A program made the translations under genes and the position numbers. Positions 7,570 through 16,993 of a stretch of 64,000 nucleotides of DNA are shown in pieces. Source of the stretch: Lactobacillus pasteurii DSM 23907 = CRBIP 24.76 (GTDB lineage Bacteria > Bacillota > Bacilli > Lactobacillales > Lactobacillaceae); assembly GCF_000297025.1 (NCBI RefSeq), contig NZ_CAKD01000023.1:248001-312000 (forward strand). The letters are read 5' to 3'. The notes below the pieces were generated by a model, which saw only the letters and a program-made list of their open reading frames with translations, made no database searches and was not told the DNA's origin. Each line of letters opens with the position of its first letter. Within the stretch, counting starts at the first letter, position 1.

Positions 7570-9984
7570 TTACCGAACTTTAACTTCAAGTTCTTCGACT
7601 AGGGCATCAGTAATCTTGTCAACGCTGTTAGTTACGACTTCATCTGTCAAAGTATCTTTTTCATTTAAGAAGACTAACTTGTATGCAAGTGACTTAGCAT
7701 CATTGTCAATGTGGCTACCTTCGTAAACGTCGATTACCTTCACATCGTGTAGGTATTTTCCACCGTTTGCCTTGATGACATTTTCGATTTGACGGCTAGA
7801 AATCTTCTTGTCTACTAATAGTGATAAATCACGTTCAATGCTTGGGAATTTTGGAGCTGGCTTAGCTGTCATACCCTTAGTAATATATTGGCTTAAAACG
7901 TCCAAATCAAGCTCGTAAACGTATAATTCAGATCCTCTCAAGCTCTTATCAGCAAGAGTAACTACTCGGTCAATCATTCCAATCAAACCTAAGTATTCCT
8001 TGTTGATGTAGATAGCAGCTGTTCTAGTTGGGTGCATGCCTGAAACTACTTCTGCCTTGTATTCAACTTGATCTTGATCAATACCTAAGGCAAGGAACAA
8101 TTCTTCTAGCTTGCCCTTTACGTAGTAGAAGTCAATTGCTTCGCCTTGATGTTGCCAGTTTGCATCAAAAGTTTCACCAGCAAATAAAGCAGCTAGGTGT
8201 TCGCGTTCGTTGTAGCTGCCACCTTCATGGTCATATACTCTACTTTGTTCGAACAAGTTTAATTGCTTTTCTTTTCTTGCCATGTTGTAGCTAGCTGCAT
8301 CAACCAAACCAGTTATCAAGTTTTGACGAAGAGCTGATCTACTTGAGTTAAGTGGCCATTCAACTTCAACTACAGACTTAGGATTCATAGTGTAGCGAAT
8401 TGCTTTTTCTGGTGAAGTCAATGAGTAAGAAATTGTTTCGAGCATTCCTTGGCCTTCAACGAACTTCTTGATTCGACGAATTTTTGATTCAAATTCAGTG
8501 TAGCCACCAATAGTTTCAGCCAATAATGGTTGAGTTGACTTGATATTGTCATAACCATAGATACGACCTACTTCTTCAACTAGGTCTGCTTGAATTGAAA
8601 TGTCCCAACGTCTATTTGGCACAGTTACAGTTAACTTATCGCCAGCTGATGCGCACTTAAAGTTCAATTGGTCAAAAATCTTTACGATTTCATCTGAGCT
8701 AAGTTCAGTACCCAAAACCTTATTGATGTAGCTGCCAGTTATTTCAATTTCAGTTTCTGGACGCTTGGTGTCAGTAGCCTTCAATAAACCTGCTTCAATA
8801 GTTGCACTTGCATCGTTTCTTAGCAACAAAGCTGCCATGTTGATTGCTTTTTCAACATTGTCCCAGTTCACGCCCTTTTCAAAACGGCTTGAAGCTTCTG
8901 TTCTGTTAGCATGACGCAAAGCTGACTTACGAACTAAAGTACCATCAAAAATAGCTGCTTCCAAAATCACATCAGTGGTATCAGCTTCAACTTCTGAGTT
9001 CTTTCCACCCATGACTCCTGCCATCATAACTGGCTTTTCGCCGTTGGTAATTACGATGTCGTGTGAATCTAATTCTACTTTCTTGTCATTCAAAAGGGTT
9101 AGCTTTTCGCCATCGTTTGCTAGTCTTACTTCCAACTTATTATCAGCAAAACTTCTTGCATCATAAGCATGCATTGGTTGACCAGTTAAAAGCATTACAT
9201 AGTTAGTAACGTCAACTACATTGTTGATTGGTCTGATACCTGCATTCCACAAACGTCTTTGCATCCATAATGGACTTGATGAAACCTTAACGTTGCTTAA
9301 TTTTCTTAAGTAGAATTTAGGAGCTAACTTTTCATCAATCTTAGCTTCAAAACCATCAGTCCATGCATTGCCGTCTTCTTTTAAGACTACTTCTTCAATC
9401 TTTGGCTTTTGATCAACAATAGCAGCAACTTCATAAGCTGCACCTTCCATTGATAAAGTATCAGCACGGTTAGGAGTGATATCGAAGTCTAAAATGTAGT
9501 CGTCCATTCCTAAAGCTTCGTATACATCATCGCCTGGCTTAACTTCAGCATCTTCAGGGAAGACATAGATACCATCGGCAAATTCTTTAGGCACTACGCT
9601 ATCAGGGAAGCCAATTTCTTGTAAACCACAGATCATACCAAGAGATTCAATTCCGCGAATCTTTCCCTTCTTAATCTTGTGATTGCCAGCAACTCTTGCA
9701 CCTGGCAAAGCTACAATTACTAATTGTCCTGCAGCTACATTTGGTGCACCACAGACAATTTGAAGTGCTTCTTCTTCGCCAACATTAACATGAGTCAAGT
9801 GAAGGTGAGTTCCTTCAATGTCTTCACAATCAAGCACATGACCAACTACTAGCTTCTTTAAACCATCTTGAGGGTGTTCAACTGAAGCAATTTCAACACC
9901 AGTTCTAGTAATCTTTTCGCCTAAATCCTTAGGATCAATATCTAAATCTAAAAAGTCTTTTAACCAATTGTATGAAACTAGCAT
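7570..9984 (-). CDS. pheT: Phenylalanyl-tRNA synthetase, beta subunit
   Basis: This 804-residue beta chain of the heterotetrameric enzyme charges tRNA-Phe. In order it has an N-terminal EMAP/OB tRNA-binding domain (~40-150, including GMICGLQEIG), the B3/B4 editing domain that removes mischarged tyrosine, the B5 domain, a catalytic-like core and a C-terminal anticodon-binding FDX-ACB domain (~710-804, starting KFPSIERDLSLLV). Length is normal. Its ATG overlaps the pheS stop codon by one base (TAATG), so translation is probably coupled to give equal subunit amounts. Confidence 0.97.
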   Translation of the reverse strand: MLVSYNWLKDFLDLDIDPKDLGEKITRTGVEIASVEHPQDGLKKLVVGHVLDCEDIEGTHLHLTHVNVGEEEALQIVCGAPNVAAGQLVIVALPGARVAGNHKIKKGKIRGIESLGMICGLQEIGFPDSVVPKEFADGIYVFPEDAEVKPGDDVYEALGMDDYILDFDITPNRADTLSMEGAAYEVAAIVDQKPKIEEVVLKEDGNAWTDGFEAKIDEKLAPKFYLRKLSNVKVSSSPLWMQRRLWNAGIRPINNVVDVTNYVMLLTGQPMHAYDARSFADNKLEVRLANDGEKLTLLNDKKVELDSHDIVITNGEKPVMMAGVMGGKNSEVEADTTDVILEAAIFDGTLVRKSALRHANRTEASSRFEKGVNWDNVEKAINMAALLLRNDASATIEAGLLKATDTKRPETEIEITGSYINKVLGTELSSDEIVKIFDQLNFKCASAGDKLTVTVPNRRWDISIQADLVEEVGRIYGYDNIKSTQPLLAETIGGYTEFESKIRRIKKFVEGQGMLETISYSLTSPEKAIRYTMNPKSVVEVEWPLNSSRSALRQNLITGLVDAASYNMARKEKQLNLFEQSRVYDHEGGSYNEREHLAALFAGETFDANWQHQGEAIDFYYVKGKLEELFLALGIDQDQVEYKAEVVSGMHPTRTAAIYINKEYLGLIGMIDRVVTLADKSLRGSELYVYELDLDVLSQYITKGMTAKPAPKFPSIERDLSLLVDKKISSRQIENVIKANGGKYLHDVKVIDVYEGSHIDNDAKSLAYKLVFLNEKDTLTDEVVTNSVDKITDALVEELEVKVR

Positions 9985-11033
9985 TAATTTTCCTCCTTAC
10001 GGAATTGCTTTAAGAAACGAACGTCATTAGTGTAGAAATCACGAATGTCATCAACACCATATTTAAGAATGGCTAAACGATCCAAACCAACACCAAATGC
10101 AAAACCACCATAAACTGATGAATCTACGCCAGCATTTTCCAAAACGTTAGGGTGAACCATACCTGCACCTAAGATTTCAATCCAGCCAGTATACTTACAA
10201 ATTGGGCATCCCTTGCCATCACAATTGAAGCAAGAAACATCCATTTCAACAGATGGTTCAGTAAATGGGAAGTAACTTGGACGCAAACGAGTTTGACGGT
10301 CTTGACCAAACATGTGCTTGGCAATAAGTTCAAGCGTTCCCTTTAAATCACCCATAGTAACGTGCTTGTCGATAACTAAACCTTCCATTTGCATGAATTG
10401 GTGTGAGTGCGTAGCATCGTCATCATCGCGGCGGTAAACTTTACCAGGACCAACCATCTTCAAAGGACCCTTTGAAAAATCATGCTTTTCTAAAACTCTT
10501 GCTTGGTCACCGGAAGTTTGACTTCTAAGCAAGTTTTCGCCATCAACATAGAAAGTTGCTTGCATATCGCGAGCTGGGTGATCTTTTGGCAAGTTCATCA
10601 TTTCAAAGACATAGTGGTCAGTTTCAACTTCTGGTCCTTGAACAACTTGGTAACCCATTGCAATGAACAATTCTTCCAAGTCATCTAAAATAACGTAAAT
10701 TGGGTGCTTTGCGCCAACACTTGATTTTCTTCCGGGAAGAGTAACATCTACTCGTTCATCTTCAAGCTTCTTTTGAATCAAAGCGCTTACGATATTCTTC
10801 TTGGTTTCATCTAATTGAGCATTGAACAAATCACGAAGTTCGTTTACTCTTTGACCAACTTCGCGACGGTTTTCTGGTGCGACTTCCTTCATTGAGTGCA
10901 AAATGCTAGTCAATTCACCTTTTTTACCAACTAATTGTACGCGAACTTCATTCAAGCGCTTTTCGTCGGTTGCCTTTTTAATTTCTTCTAGACCTTCTTC
11001 GCGAAGCTCTTTCAACTTATCAAATAAGTCCAT
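9984..11033 (-). CDS. pheS: Phenylalanyl-tRNA synthetase, alpha subunit
   Basis: This 349-residue class II catalytic subunit has an N-terminal coiled coil (1-85) that contacts tRNA. The class II motifs follow: motif 2 around [21 protein letters not shown] and motif 3 [14 protein letters not shown] near the C-terminus. The segment [10 protein letters not shown] is typical of PheS. Expression is set by the T-box leader immediately upstream, so pheST reads through when uncharged tRNA-Phe accumulates. Confidence 0.97.
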   Translation of the reverse strand: MDLFDKLKELREEGLEEIKKATDEKRLNEVRVQLVGKKGELTSILHSMKEVAPENRREVGQRVNELRDLFNAQLDETKKNIVSALIQKKLEDERVDVTLPGRKSSVGAKHPIYVILDDLEELFIAMGYQVVQGPEVETDHYVFEMMNLPKDHPARDMQATFYVDGENLLRSQTSGDQARVLEKHDFSKGPLKMVGPGKVYRRDDDDATHSHQFMQMEGLVIDKHVTMGDLKGTLELIAKHMFGQDRQTRLRPSYFPFTEPSVEMDVSCFNCDGKGCPICKYTGWIEILGAGMVHPNVLENAGVDSSVYGGFAFGVGLDRLAILKYGVDDIRDFYTNDVRFLKQFRKEEN

Positions 11034-11049
11034 TTACTCTTTCCTTTCA

Positions 11050-11278
11050 CAAACAAAAAAGCTTCATCCCAATAGGGACGAAGCTTCGCGGTACCACCCT
11101 CATTTGGGCCTGGTAAGACCCACACTCAAGTTTTCGATAACGGTGAAATACCGGAATTTACTAGATCCTACTAACAAGATGAAATTCACAAAATCCATTA
11201 AAATCTCCCTTGCAGCCGATGGAGAGATCTCTCTAAGCAAATGAATTTTTGCTACTAGTCTTGCTCACTGTAATTAAG
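11050..11278 (-). ncRNA. T-box riboswitch, tRNA-Phe (pheST leader)
   Basis: The minus-strand leader carries the T-box sequence GGGTGGTACCGCG (11087-11099), followed by a terminator stem (AGCTTCGTCCC pairing with GGGATGAAGCT) and a T run. Upstream is a long stem I with the AGAGAG element. Its specifier region reads GAA-T-TTC, placing Phe codon UUC at 11181-11183. A promoter (TTGCAA, 17 bp, TATCCT) sits at 11283-11311. Confidence 0.93.
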
Positions 11279-11282
11279 TACT

Positions 11283-11311
11283 AGGATAATTCATTTCTTG
11301 CACTCTTGCAA
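11283..11311 (-). promoter_or_regulatory. Promoter of the pheST T-box transcript
   Basis: TTGCAA and TATCCT are separated by 17 bp on the minus strand, and transcription would start just upstream of stem I. It lies between the HxlR gene stop and the leader. The -35 half overlaps a small inverted repeat (GCACT...AGTGC). Confidence 0.6.
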
Positions 11312-11321
11312 GTGCTTTTTG

Positions 11322-11672
11322 TTAGACCCACTTATCTGCCCAATGGTGAACTTGATCAAAAACAGGCTTTAAATCGGCTCCTTTTTGAGTAAGGCCATAT
11401 GAGATAATGCCACTGTCACTATCAACCGTTCTTCTAACGATCTTCTCTTCTTCTAGTTCCTTCAATCTTTCAACTAAAACTCGATCTGAACAAGCGGTAA
11501 TAGTTCTGGCTAAATCCTTAAAACGCATGTCTTCTGTATCGCACAAAGTGCTGATAATCAAGCCATTCCATTTTTTGCCAATAATTTGGAAGGCATTGAT
11601 AAAGTGATTACACAATTCATATTCTTCTGGCGTACATCCGCCAGCTTTTTTGTTTTTTGTTTCCTCAACCAT
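11322..11672 (-). CDS. HxlR family transcriptional regulator
   Basis: This 116-residue winged-helix regulator is of the HxlR (MarR-like) type. The core has the family pattern of a helix ending in GKKWNGLIISTLCD, the recognition segment MRFKDLARTITACSDRVLVERLKELEEEKIVRR, and a wing with ISYGLTQKGADL. Several cysteines (near residues 13, 21, 46 and 63) leave room for redox sensing as known in HypR and related members; this is inference only. AAGGAG lies 8 nt before the ATG at 11672, so I prefer that over the TTG one codon earlier. No obvious target oxidoreductase gene is adjacent. Confidence 0.88.
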   Translation of the reverse strand: MVEETKNKKAGGCTPEEYELCNHFINAFQIIGKKWNGLIISTLCDTEDMRFKDLARTITACSDRVLVERLKELEEEKIVRRTVDSDSGIISYGLTQKGADLKPVFDQVHHWADKWV

Positions 11673-11753
11673 CAAAAATACTCCTTATCCTATCTAAAAA
11701 AGTATCTTACTAATAGTAATTATAGAAAATCTACTTACTAATTACAAGTGATA

Positions 11754-12521
11754 TTATTTAGAAAAATGGTAAATCATAATTCCAGCAGCTACAGCCGCAT
11801 TTAACGACTCTGCTTGTCCGATAATTGGAATGTATAATTTTTCATCAGCAAGTTCTGCCACATCTAAAGCGACTCCATGTGCTTCATTGCCAATAATCAA
11901 AGCTAATTGAGCGACAAGATCAAAATCATTCAATTTCTTTGCTTCTGGATCTAGCATACTGGCATAAACTGGAACAGAATAATTCTTGAATTGCTGAATT
12001 GCATCCTTTACATCATTAATGATCAAACTAATATGGAATTGACTTCCTTGCATCGCGCGTTGAACCTTTGGATTATAAATATCTACGCTTTGTGGAGAAA
12101 TAATCACTCCATCAAAGCCAGCCGCATCAGCAGTTCTAATGATGGTGCCGACATTTCCCGGATCAGCTAAGTCAGCCAAGATTACCCATTTACCAAAATT
12201 AAAGTTGAAGTTCTTAGGTTGAAAAATTTTCAAAACCATAAAAATTCCCTGGGTTGTCTTGGTTGCACTCAAATGTTGGGCAATCTTCTCGCTAATTTCA
12301 ATCAAACGCTGATCATCAGGCAAGTCGTATTTTTCAATCACTTTGGCCAATTCATCAGCCGTACCCAAGATATATAGGTACTTTTGCTTAGATTTAATCG
12401 CTTCGTCGATTAAGTGGAAGCCTTCAATCATGTATTGGCCGAAGCTTTCGCGATATTTTTTCTTTTCAAGTTTGGCCAAAGTTTTTATCAACTTGTTATT
12501 AGTAGAGTCTATTTTTTCCAT
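11754..12521 (-). CDS. TrmH/SpoU family rRNA 2'-O-methyltransferase
   Basis: This 255-residue SPOUT methyltransferase has an N-terminal RNA-substrate-binding domain (~1-95) and a trefoil-knot catalytic domain. The three family motifs are ADLADPGNVGTIIRTADAAG, LIIGNEAHGV and IPIIGQAESLNAAVAAGI. It most likely methylates a ribose in 23S rRNA; the exact site is not deducible. It diverges from the acylphosphatase-yidC pair, a gene arrangement frequent in lactobacilli. Confidence 0.93.
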   Translation of the reverse strand: MEKIDSTNNKLIKTLAKLEKKKYRESFGQYMIEGFHLIDEAIKSKQKYLYILGTADELAKVIEKYDLPDDQRLIEISEKIAQHLSATKTTQGIFMVLKIFQPKNFNFNFGKWVILADLADPGNVGTIIRTADAAGFDGVIISPQSVDIYNPKVQRAMQGSQFHISLIINDVKDAIQQFKNYSVPVYASMLDPEAKKLNDFDLVAQLALIIGNEAHGVALDVAELADEKLYIPIIGQAESLNAAVAAGIMIYHFSK

Positions 12522-12615
12522 TTGTCGTTCCTTATTTTGGTTTATTTATCAATTCTGCTATAATCACATTAACACAATATTATATAATATCAGATTTTTT
12601 AACAGGAAAAAACAA

Positions 12616-12951
12616 ATGAGTATCTTCGATAGATTTTCTTCTAAATTATCAAATAATAATTCAAATGACCCCAAAGTAGAAACTTGGGAATTGATTGCCT
12701 CTGGAACTGTTCAAGGCGTAGGATTTCGCTGGAGTGTTCAGACGCTAGCACAAAGTTGCAAATTACACGGTACAGTACAAAATAATCCAGATTTAACTGT
12801 TACCATTCGCTTGCAAGGAAGCAAAGATGAAATCAATCATTTCATTGAACTTTTGCCAAGTCAGCTTTCACCCTTTGCCCATTTAGAAAAAATTGAGATA
12901 AATAGTCTTGGAAAGCTAGCAAAGATGCATGGATTTCATGTATTATATTGA
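12616..12951 (+). CDS. Acylphosphatase
   Basis: This 111-residue protein has a short non-conserved N-terminal extension before the acylphosphatase fold. The signature is complete: SGTVQGVGFRWSV contains the phosphate-binding loop and catalytic Arg, and the following GTVQNNPD supplies the catalytic Asn. It hydrolyses acyl-phosphates such as acetyl phosphate or 1,3-bisphosphoglycerate. I set the start at 12616, with AGGAAAA upstream. An open frame extends far upstream but runs antisense through the methyltransferase gene and is not plausible. yidC follows after 27 bp. Confidence 0.92.
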   Translation: MSIFDRFSSKLSNNNSNDPKVETWELIASGTVQGVGFRWSVQTLAQSCKLHGTVQNNPDLTVTIRLQGSKDEINHFIELLPSQLSPFAHLEKIEINSLGKLAKMHGFHVLY

Positions 12952-12978
12952 TGTTATACTTTTTAATCAGGTGGTTTA

Positions 12979-13959
12979 ATGAAAAAAATACAAAAATACT
13001 TTTTCCTTATTGCAATGCTAGCTTTGCTGGCATTAATCGTTACTGGATGTTCCGGTAGTGGCAATCCTAATACCAACACTCCACCTTCAAGTGGTGTCTA
13101 TGGCTGGATCTATCAATGGATCGGTTTACCTATCCAAAATATTATGATCAAACTTGGCCATCAACTAGGTGGAGCAAATGGTATTGGTTGGTCAATTGTG
13201 ATCATTACCTTAGTAGTTCGTTTAATTTTACTTCCTTTGATGGTTTACCAACAAAAAAAGGGTGTTACTCAGCAACAAAAGATGGGGCGTTTGCAACCAC
13301 AGCTCACTTTAATTCAAGAAGCTATGCGTCGCAAATCAATTACGCCTGAGCAACAAATGCAACTATCTACTTGGCAAAGGGAACTTTATTCTAAGAACCA
13401 GGTATCACTAACTGGTGGAATGGGCTGCTTGCCTTTATTAATTCAAATGCCAATTATGATTGGTATTTACCAAGCTGTAGCCTACTCTGCAGATTTAAAG
13501 AGTGCTAGTTTCTTCGGAATTTCGCTAACTTCTAAATCATTGCTCTTAGCTATCTTGGCTACCTTGTTTGCGGTTATTCAGTCATACATGTCAACTATTG
13601 GCGTTCCAGCTGAGCAAAAGAAGGCTATGCAATCTGTTTTGATTATCAGCCCAATTACAACCATGTTCTTTGCTCTATCATTCTCTGGAGCATTGGCGCT
13701 TTACTGGACAGCTGGTAACTTCATGATGATTATTCAACAAGCAATCACTACTTTCATTGTTACTCCAAGAGAAAAGAAGAGAATTGCTAAAGAGCTTGAA
13801 GATAGCCCTGTTCAAGTCGTAGTTACCCAAAAAGATATTGATGATCTCTTCAGTGGCAAGACTGCTACTACTGAAACAGCTCAAAATAGTGAGCTTCACC
13901 AAGATCTTCGCAAGCGTAATCAAGGTAAGCAACAAAGAAGCGACAAAAATTCTAAATAA
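12979..13959 (+). CDS. yidC: Membrane protein insertase YidC/OxaA (lipoprotein)
   Basis: This 326-residue insertase folds and inserts membrane proteins with or after SecYEG. It has a lipoprotein signal peptide with lipobox VTGC (Cys24), the first conserved helix (around IGWSIVIITLVVRLILLPLMV, which carries the hydrophilic-groove Arg), a cytoplasmic hairpin, two central helices including the GCLPLLIQMPIMIGIYQAV segment, and a last helix (LYWTAGNFMMIIQQ). The lysine-rich tail is typical of Gram-positive YidC1/SpoIIIJ and YidC2 proteins. It ends in a strong bidirectional terminator. Many lactic acid bacteria carry a second copy elsewhere. Confidence 0.96.
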   Translation: MKKIQKYFFLIAMLALLALIVTGCSGSGNPNTNTPPSSGVYGWIYQWIGLPIQNIMIKLGHQLGGANGIGWSIVIITLVVRLILLPLMVYQQKKGVTQQQKMGRLQPQLTLIQEAMRRKSITPEQQMQLSTWQRELYSKNQVSLTGGMGCLPLLIQMPIMIGIYQAVAYSADLKSASFFGISLTSKSLLLAILATLFAVIQSYMSTIGVPAEQKKAMQSVLIISPITTMFFALSFSGALALYWTAGNFMMIIQQAITTFIVTPREKKRIAKELEDSPVQVVVTQKDIDDLFSGKTATTETAQNSELHQDLRKRNQGKQQRSDKNSK

Positions 13960-13960
13960 C

Positions 13961-14006
13961 AAAAGAAGTTGATAAATCGTTTTAAATACGTTTATCAACT
14001 TCTTTT
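13961..14006. terminator. Bidirectional terminator between yidC and the histidine kinase gene
   Basis: A perfect 16-bp inverted repeat (AAAAGAAGTTGATAAA and its complement) lies at 13961-13976 and 13991-14006. It is flanked by A and T runs and serves the two convergent genes. Confidence 0.93.
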
Positions 14007-14013
14007 TGTATGC

Positions 14014-15609
14014 TTACATTTGGGTATCGTTTCGATCACCGTGAACTTGCTTTTGATCAAGTTTTTCTAGGCGTAGAGCCTCTTTTTTGGAAATAACAGG
14101 AAATTCCATAATAAATTGACTTCCTTGTCCTAGGACTGATTTCACGCTAATTTCGCCATGATAGCTAGTTACTAGCTTCTGGGCAATAGATAAGCCTAAA
14201 CCATTGCCACCCTTTTCTCTGGTGCGGGCCTTATCAACTCGGTAGAAACGATTGAAAATCTTATCCTGATCTTCTTGGGAAATTCCCTCGCCGAAGTCTT
14301 GGACAATAATTCTCACCTTATCTTGAGTCAAACCGGCTGAAACATTGATTTGCTTGAGATCGGTCGAATATTTGATTCCGTTATCGATCAAAATTACCAA
14401 TAACTGCTCGAAATGTCCCTGATAAATCTGAATCTTGGTTTCTTCTGGTAGATCTTCCATATCAAGCTGAACATTGAAATCTGGATGAACCATCTGCATA
14501 TCACCAGTTACTCTTCGTAAAATATCACTTACAACAGCTGTTTTGTTAGGATATTGAACATTGATTTGCTCTGCTCTAGTCAAGTCGAGCATTTCCTGAA
14601 TCAAATGTTTCATTCGATCAGCTTCTTGAATTGAAGCGTCGATTGATTCATCCAAAATTTCAGGATCTTCCTTTCCCCAACGCTTGAGCATATTCAAATG
14701 TCCCTCAATTACTGCAACAGGAGTTCTCAATTCATGAGATACATCGCTAACAAATTCTTTTTGTTGCACGATATAACGCTGCATTCTATCTAACATACTA
14801 TTAAAGCTTTCCGCCAATTCTTCAAGTTCATCATGGCGATGAAGGTCTTGAATTCGAACCTCACTATTAGGATCGTTGTTAACTTCTCTAGCGACTGCAG
14901 AAATCTGGTTGATTGGATCAACCACATCGCGAACAACCAAAAAGGCAATGATAGTAAAGATAATAATCGCAGCTACTGAAATGACCAACATCCAGATCAA
15001 TAGATTATGCATCAACTTGTTATAGTAAGTCATTTTATTCAAAACAACGATATAGCCTGTAACTTTTCCTGAACGAGAGGATATTACTTTGCTATAGGTA
15101 ACCAGAATTTGCTTACCTTTGACAGTCTGCTTCTGGAATTTGGTGTCGGCCTTAAATTTCTTCAATTTAGGCGTACCCATGCCATTTGAAAAGACTATCT
15201 CATTGTGTTTGTTATAAACTGCCACTAACACATCTGGATTAGTAACCGAAGACAGTAAATCATCGCTAAAAGCAGATGATACATCTTTAGGTTTTCTAAT
15301 GACACTATTAGCCCCACTCTTTAAAACATCCCTAGTAGATGGAGATAGCGCTGGTACAACGTTAGCGATCTGCAATTCGCTATCAATTGTATTCAATCGA
15401 CTATCTAAATTAGTAACTACCTTTTGTGATGTTTCTTTTTGTTGGCTAATAGATTGCTGGCTTACTGTTGAATAAATTACTATCGAAAAAATAGTAAAAG
15501 AGACTACTATCGTCAATGCAACGATAATAACCCAACGCACGATTAGCGATGAGTGTTCAGTCTCTTTTTTAATAGCTTTAATTTTTTTATCGGCGGACAT
15601 CGTCTTCAT
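14014..15609 (-). CDS. Two-component sensor histidine kinase (ArlS-like)
   Basis: This 531-residue membrane sensor has a first helix at ~25-48, an extracytoplasmic sensing domain at ~50-200, a second helix at ~203-226 and a HAMP linker. The HisKA domain carries the phospho-acceptor His in SHELRTP (around residue 300). The HATPase domain has N box DNGIKYS, G1 box DFGEGIS and G2 box GNGLGLSIA. Organisation and pairing resemble ArlS/YkoH-type kinases. The signal is unknown. It overlaps the response regulator gene, so the two are translated together. The start may be 15609 or the ATG three codons later. Confidence 0.93.
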   Translation of the reverse strand: MKTMSADKKIKAIKKETEHSSLIVRWVIIVALTIVVSFTIFSIVIYSTVSQQSISQQKETSQKVVTNLDSRLNTIDSELQIANVVPALSPSTRDVLKSGANSVIRKPKDVSSAFSDDLLSSVTNPDVLVAVYNKHNEIVFSNGMGTPKLKKFKADTKFQKQTVKGKQILVTYSKVISSRSGKVTGYIVVLNKMTYYNKLMHNLLIWMLVISVAAIIIFTIIAFLVVRDVVDPINQISAVAREVNNDPNSEVRIQDLHRHDELEELAESFNSMLDRMQRYIVQQKEFVSDVSHELRTPVAVIEGHLNMLKRWGKEDPEILDESIDASIQEADRMKHLIQEMLDLTRAEQINVQYPNKTAVVSDILRRVTGDMQMVHPDFNVQLDMEDLPEETKIQIYQGHFEQLLVILIDNGIKYSTDLKQINVSAGLTQDKVRIIVQDFGEGISQEDQDKIFNRFYRVDKARTREKGGNGLGLSIAQKLVTSYHGEISVKSVLGQGSQFIMEFPVISKKEALRLEKLDQKQVHGDRNDTQM

Positions 15610-16309
15610 CTCTTACCATGTAGCCAGTTCCGCGAACAGTCTTGATGTAAGATGGACGACCAGGAATATCAATCTTGTTACGCAAATAACGAACATAAAC
15701 TTCAACAACGTTAGTTTCAATATTTGATTCTGGACCCCAGATCTTGCTTAGCAACTGATTACGGCTAACAACATTGTTCTTATTATCAATTAATGTCATC
15801 AATAAGTTGTATTCACGCTTAGTTAAGTCAACAACTCGACCATCGCCGCGGTGAACAATTCTATTAGCAGTTTCAATAGTTAAGTCTTTAAAACGAACGA
15901 TTTGTTGCTTATTTGCATAACCAACATTTTGTACGCGCTTTTCAATCTTTACTCGGCGTAAAACGGCACGTAATCTAGCAAGCAATTCTTCAATTGCAAA
16001 TGGCTTAATAATGTAATCGTCTGCACCGTGATCAAGACCTGACACACGGTCAATTACAGAATCTCTAGCAGTCATCATGATAATTGGAGTGGTCTTAACT
16101 TGACGAACCCGACGAGCAATTTCCAAACCGTTAAGGTCTGGCAACATTAGGTCTAGCAAAATAGCATCGAAGTCTTCATTCAATGCAAGTTCCAAACCCT
16201 TGCGTCCGTTAGTTTCTACAACCGTTTCGTAGTTTTCGTGTTGCAATTCCAATTCCACAAAACGGAGTAAATTCTTTTCATCTTCAATAATTAAAATTCT
16301 TTTTGCCAT
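15587..16309 (-). CDS. Two-component response regulator, OmpR/PhoB family (ArlR-like)
   Basis: This 240-residue regulator has a receiver domain with the acidic pocket (IIEDE), phospho-acceptor Asp in LLDLMLPDLNG, conserved Thr in MMTARD and Lys in IIKPF. The C-terminal winged-helix DNA-binding domain (~140-235) includes the YVRYLRNKID recognition segment and the RGTGYM wing. I chose the ATG at 16309 (MAKRILIIEDE) with GAGGA upstream. The open frame continues 37 codons further upstream but is not conserved-looking. Its partner kinase follows with a 23-bp overlap. Confidence 0.95.
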   Translation of the reverse strand: MAKRILIIEDEKNLLRFVELELQHENYETVVETNGRKGLELALNEDFDAILLDLMLPDLNGLEIARRVRQVKTTPIIMMTARDSVIDRVSGLDHGADDYIIKPFAIEELLARLRAVLRRVKIEKRVQNVGYANKQQIVRFKDLTIETANRIVHRGDGRVVDLTKREYNLLMTLIDNKNNVVSRNQLLSKIWGPESNIETNVVEVYVRYLRNKIDIPGRPSYIKTVRGTGYMVRDEDDVRR

Positions 16310-16443
16310 GTCTATCAAGTTCCTCATCAATAAATTTACTAATTGTATATAAGCTATTAAAAAAAGGTTTCGCTTTAATAATATGTTAAATAAGTTAGAA
16401 TGACAAGAAGAAATCTTCATTCTACTAATTATCTTAACAATTT

Positions 16444-16992
16444 TTAGTTCTCTTCATCCTCAGAAAACAACTTTTTCAATTCTGCAAAAGCTGGATTAAT
16501 CTGATTCTTCTTTCCTGCTTCGAAATCTTGTTCAGATACTACTTCCCAGTCATTTCCTTCTGGAAAAATATCTTCATTTTCCTCTTCTGGCGTCAGGATA
16601 GTTTCAGGGATATTCAATAATATGTTGTCCTCAATAGCAGTTTGCAAATCAATTAGATCTTTATCAACTTTAACAATTGGATCTGCTTCATCTAACATTT
16701 CCTGTTTAGTTGGAGTTTGCAAAGAATAGTTCTCAGTAAAAGTGAATTCTTCGTGGTAGTCAACTGCTTTCAAACTTCTACTTGATGGAACAACTAAATC
16801 AGCTACAACCTTAAAATTGCCAGTAACATAAGGTTCTTGATAGAACATGTCACCAGTTACTTTAACGTTTTTAGCTTCAAACAATAAATCTTTTGCCCGC
16901 TCAAAAAATTCTGGACGCATTTGAACGTCTTCTTCAATATGAGTTAGTGGAGCAGAGCTTTTTTTAATCGTAGAAAAATTAATAGTTAACAT
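16444..16992 (-). CDS. YceD family protein (DUF177)
   Basis: This 182-residue protein belongs to the YceD/DUF177 family, whose genes commonly sit before rpmF and are linked to rRNA and large-subunit biogenesis. The middle carries the family pattern of a short beta-rich domain followed by an acidic segment (DLQTAIEDNILLNIPET) and an acidic tail. The ATG at 16992 is preceded by GAGGTG at good spacing, and that ribosome-binding site overlaps the last codons of tmcAL. A longer reading to 17031 would lie inside that gene and is not needed. No rpmF follows here, unlike in many Firmicutes. Confidence 0.88.
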   Translation of the reverse strand: MLTINFSTIKKSSAPLTHIEEDVQMRPEFFERAKDLLFEAKNVKVTGDMFYQEPYVTGNFKVVADLVVPSSRSLKAVDYHEEFTFTENYSLQTPTKQEMLDEADPIVKVDKDLIDLQTAIEDNILLNIPETILTPEEENEDIFPEGNDWEVVSEQDFEAGKKNQINPAFAELKKLFSEDEEN

Positions 16993-16993
16993 C

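Noticed and set aside
11034-11244. Plus-strand frame across the pheS start and T-box
   Set aside because: It covers a structured RNA leader and a conserved gene start on the other strand.
12343-12615. Long upstream extension of the acylphosphatase frame
   Set aside because: It runs antisense through the methyltransferase gene, has no ribosome-binding site, and the conserved domain begins well after the ATG at 12616.
13678-13998. 106-codon minus-strand frame antisense to yidC
   Set aside because: It lies wholly over a conserved gene and a terminator; the composition is that of a shadow frame.
16310-16420. 37-codon N-terminal extension of the response regulator
   Set aside because: The receiver domain starts at MAKRILIIEDE with a ribosome-binding site; the extension is not protein-like for the family.
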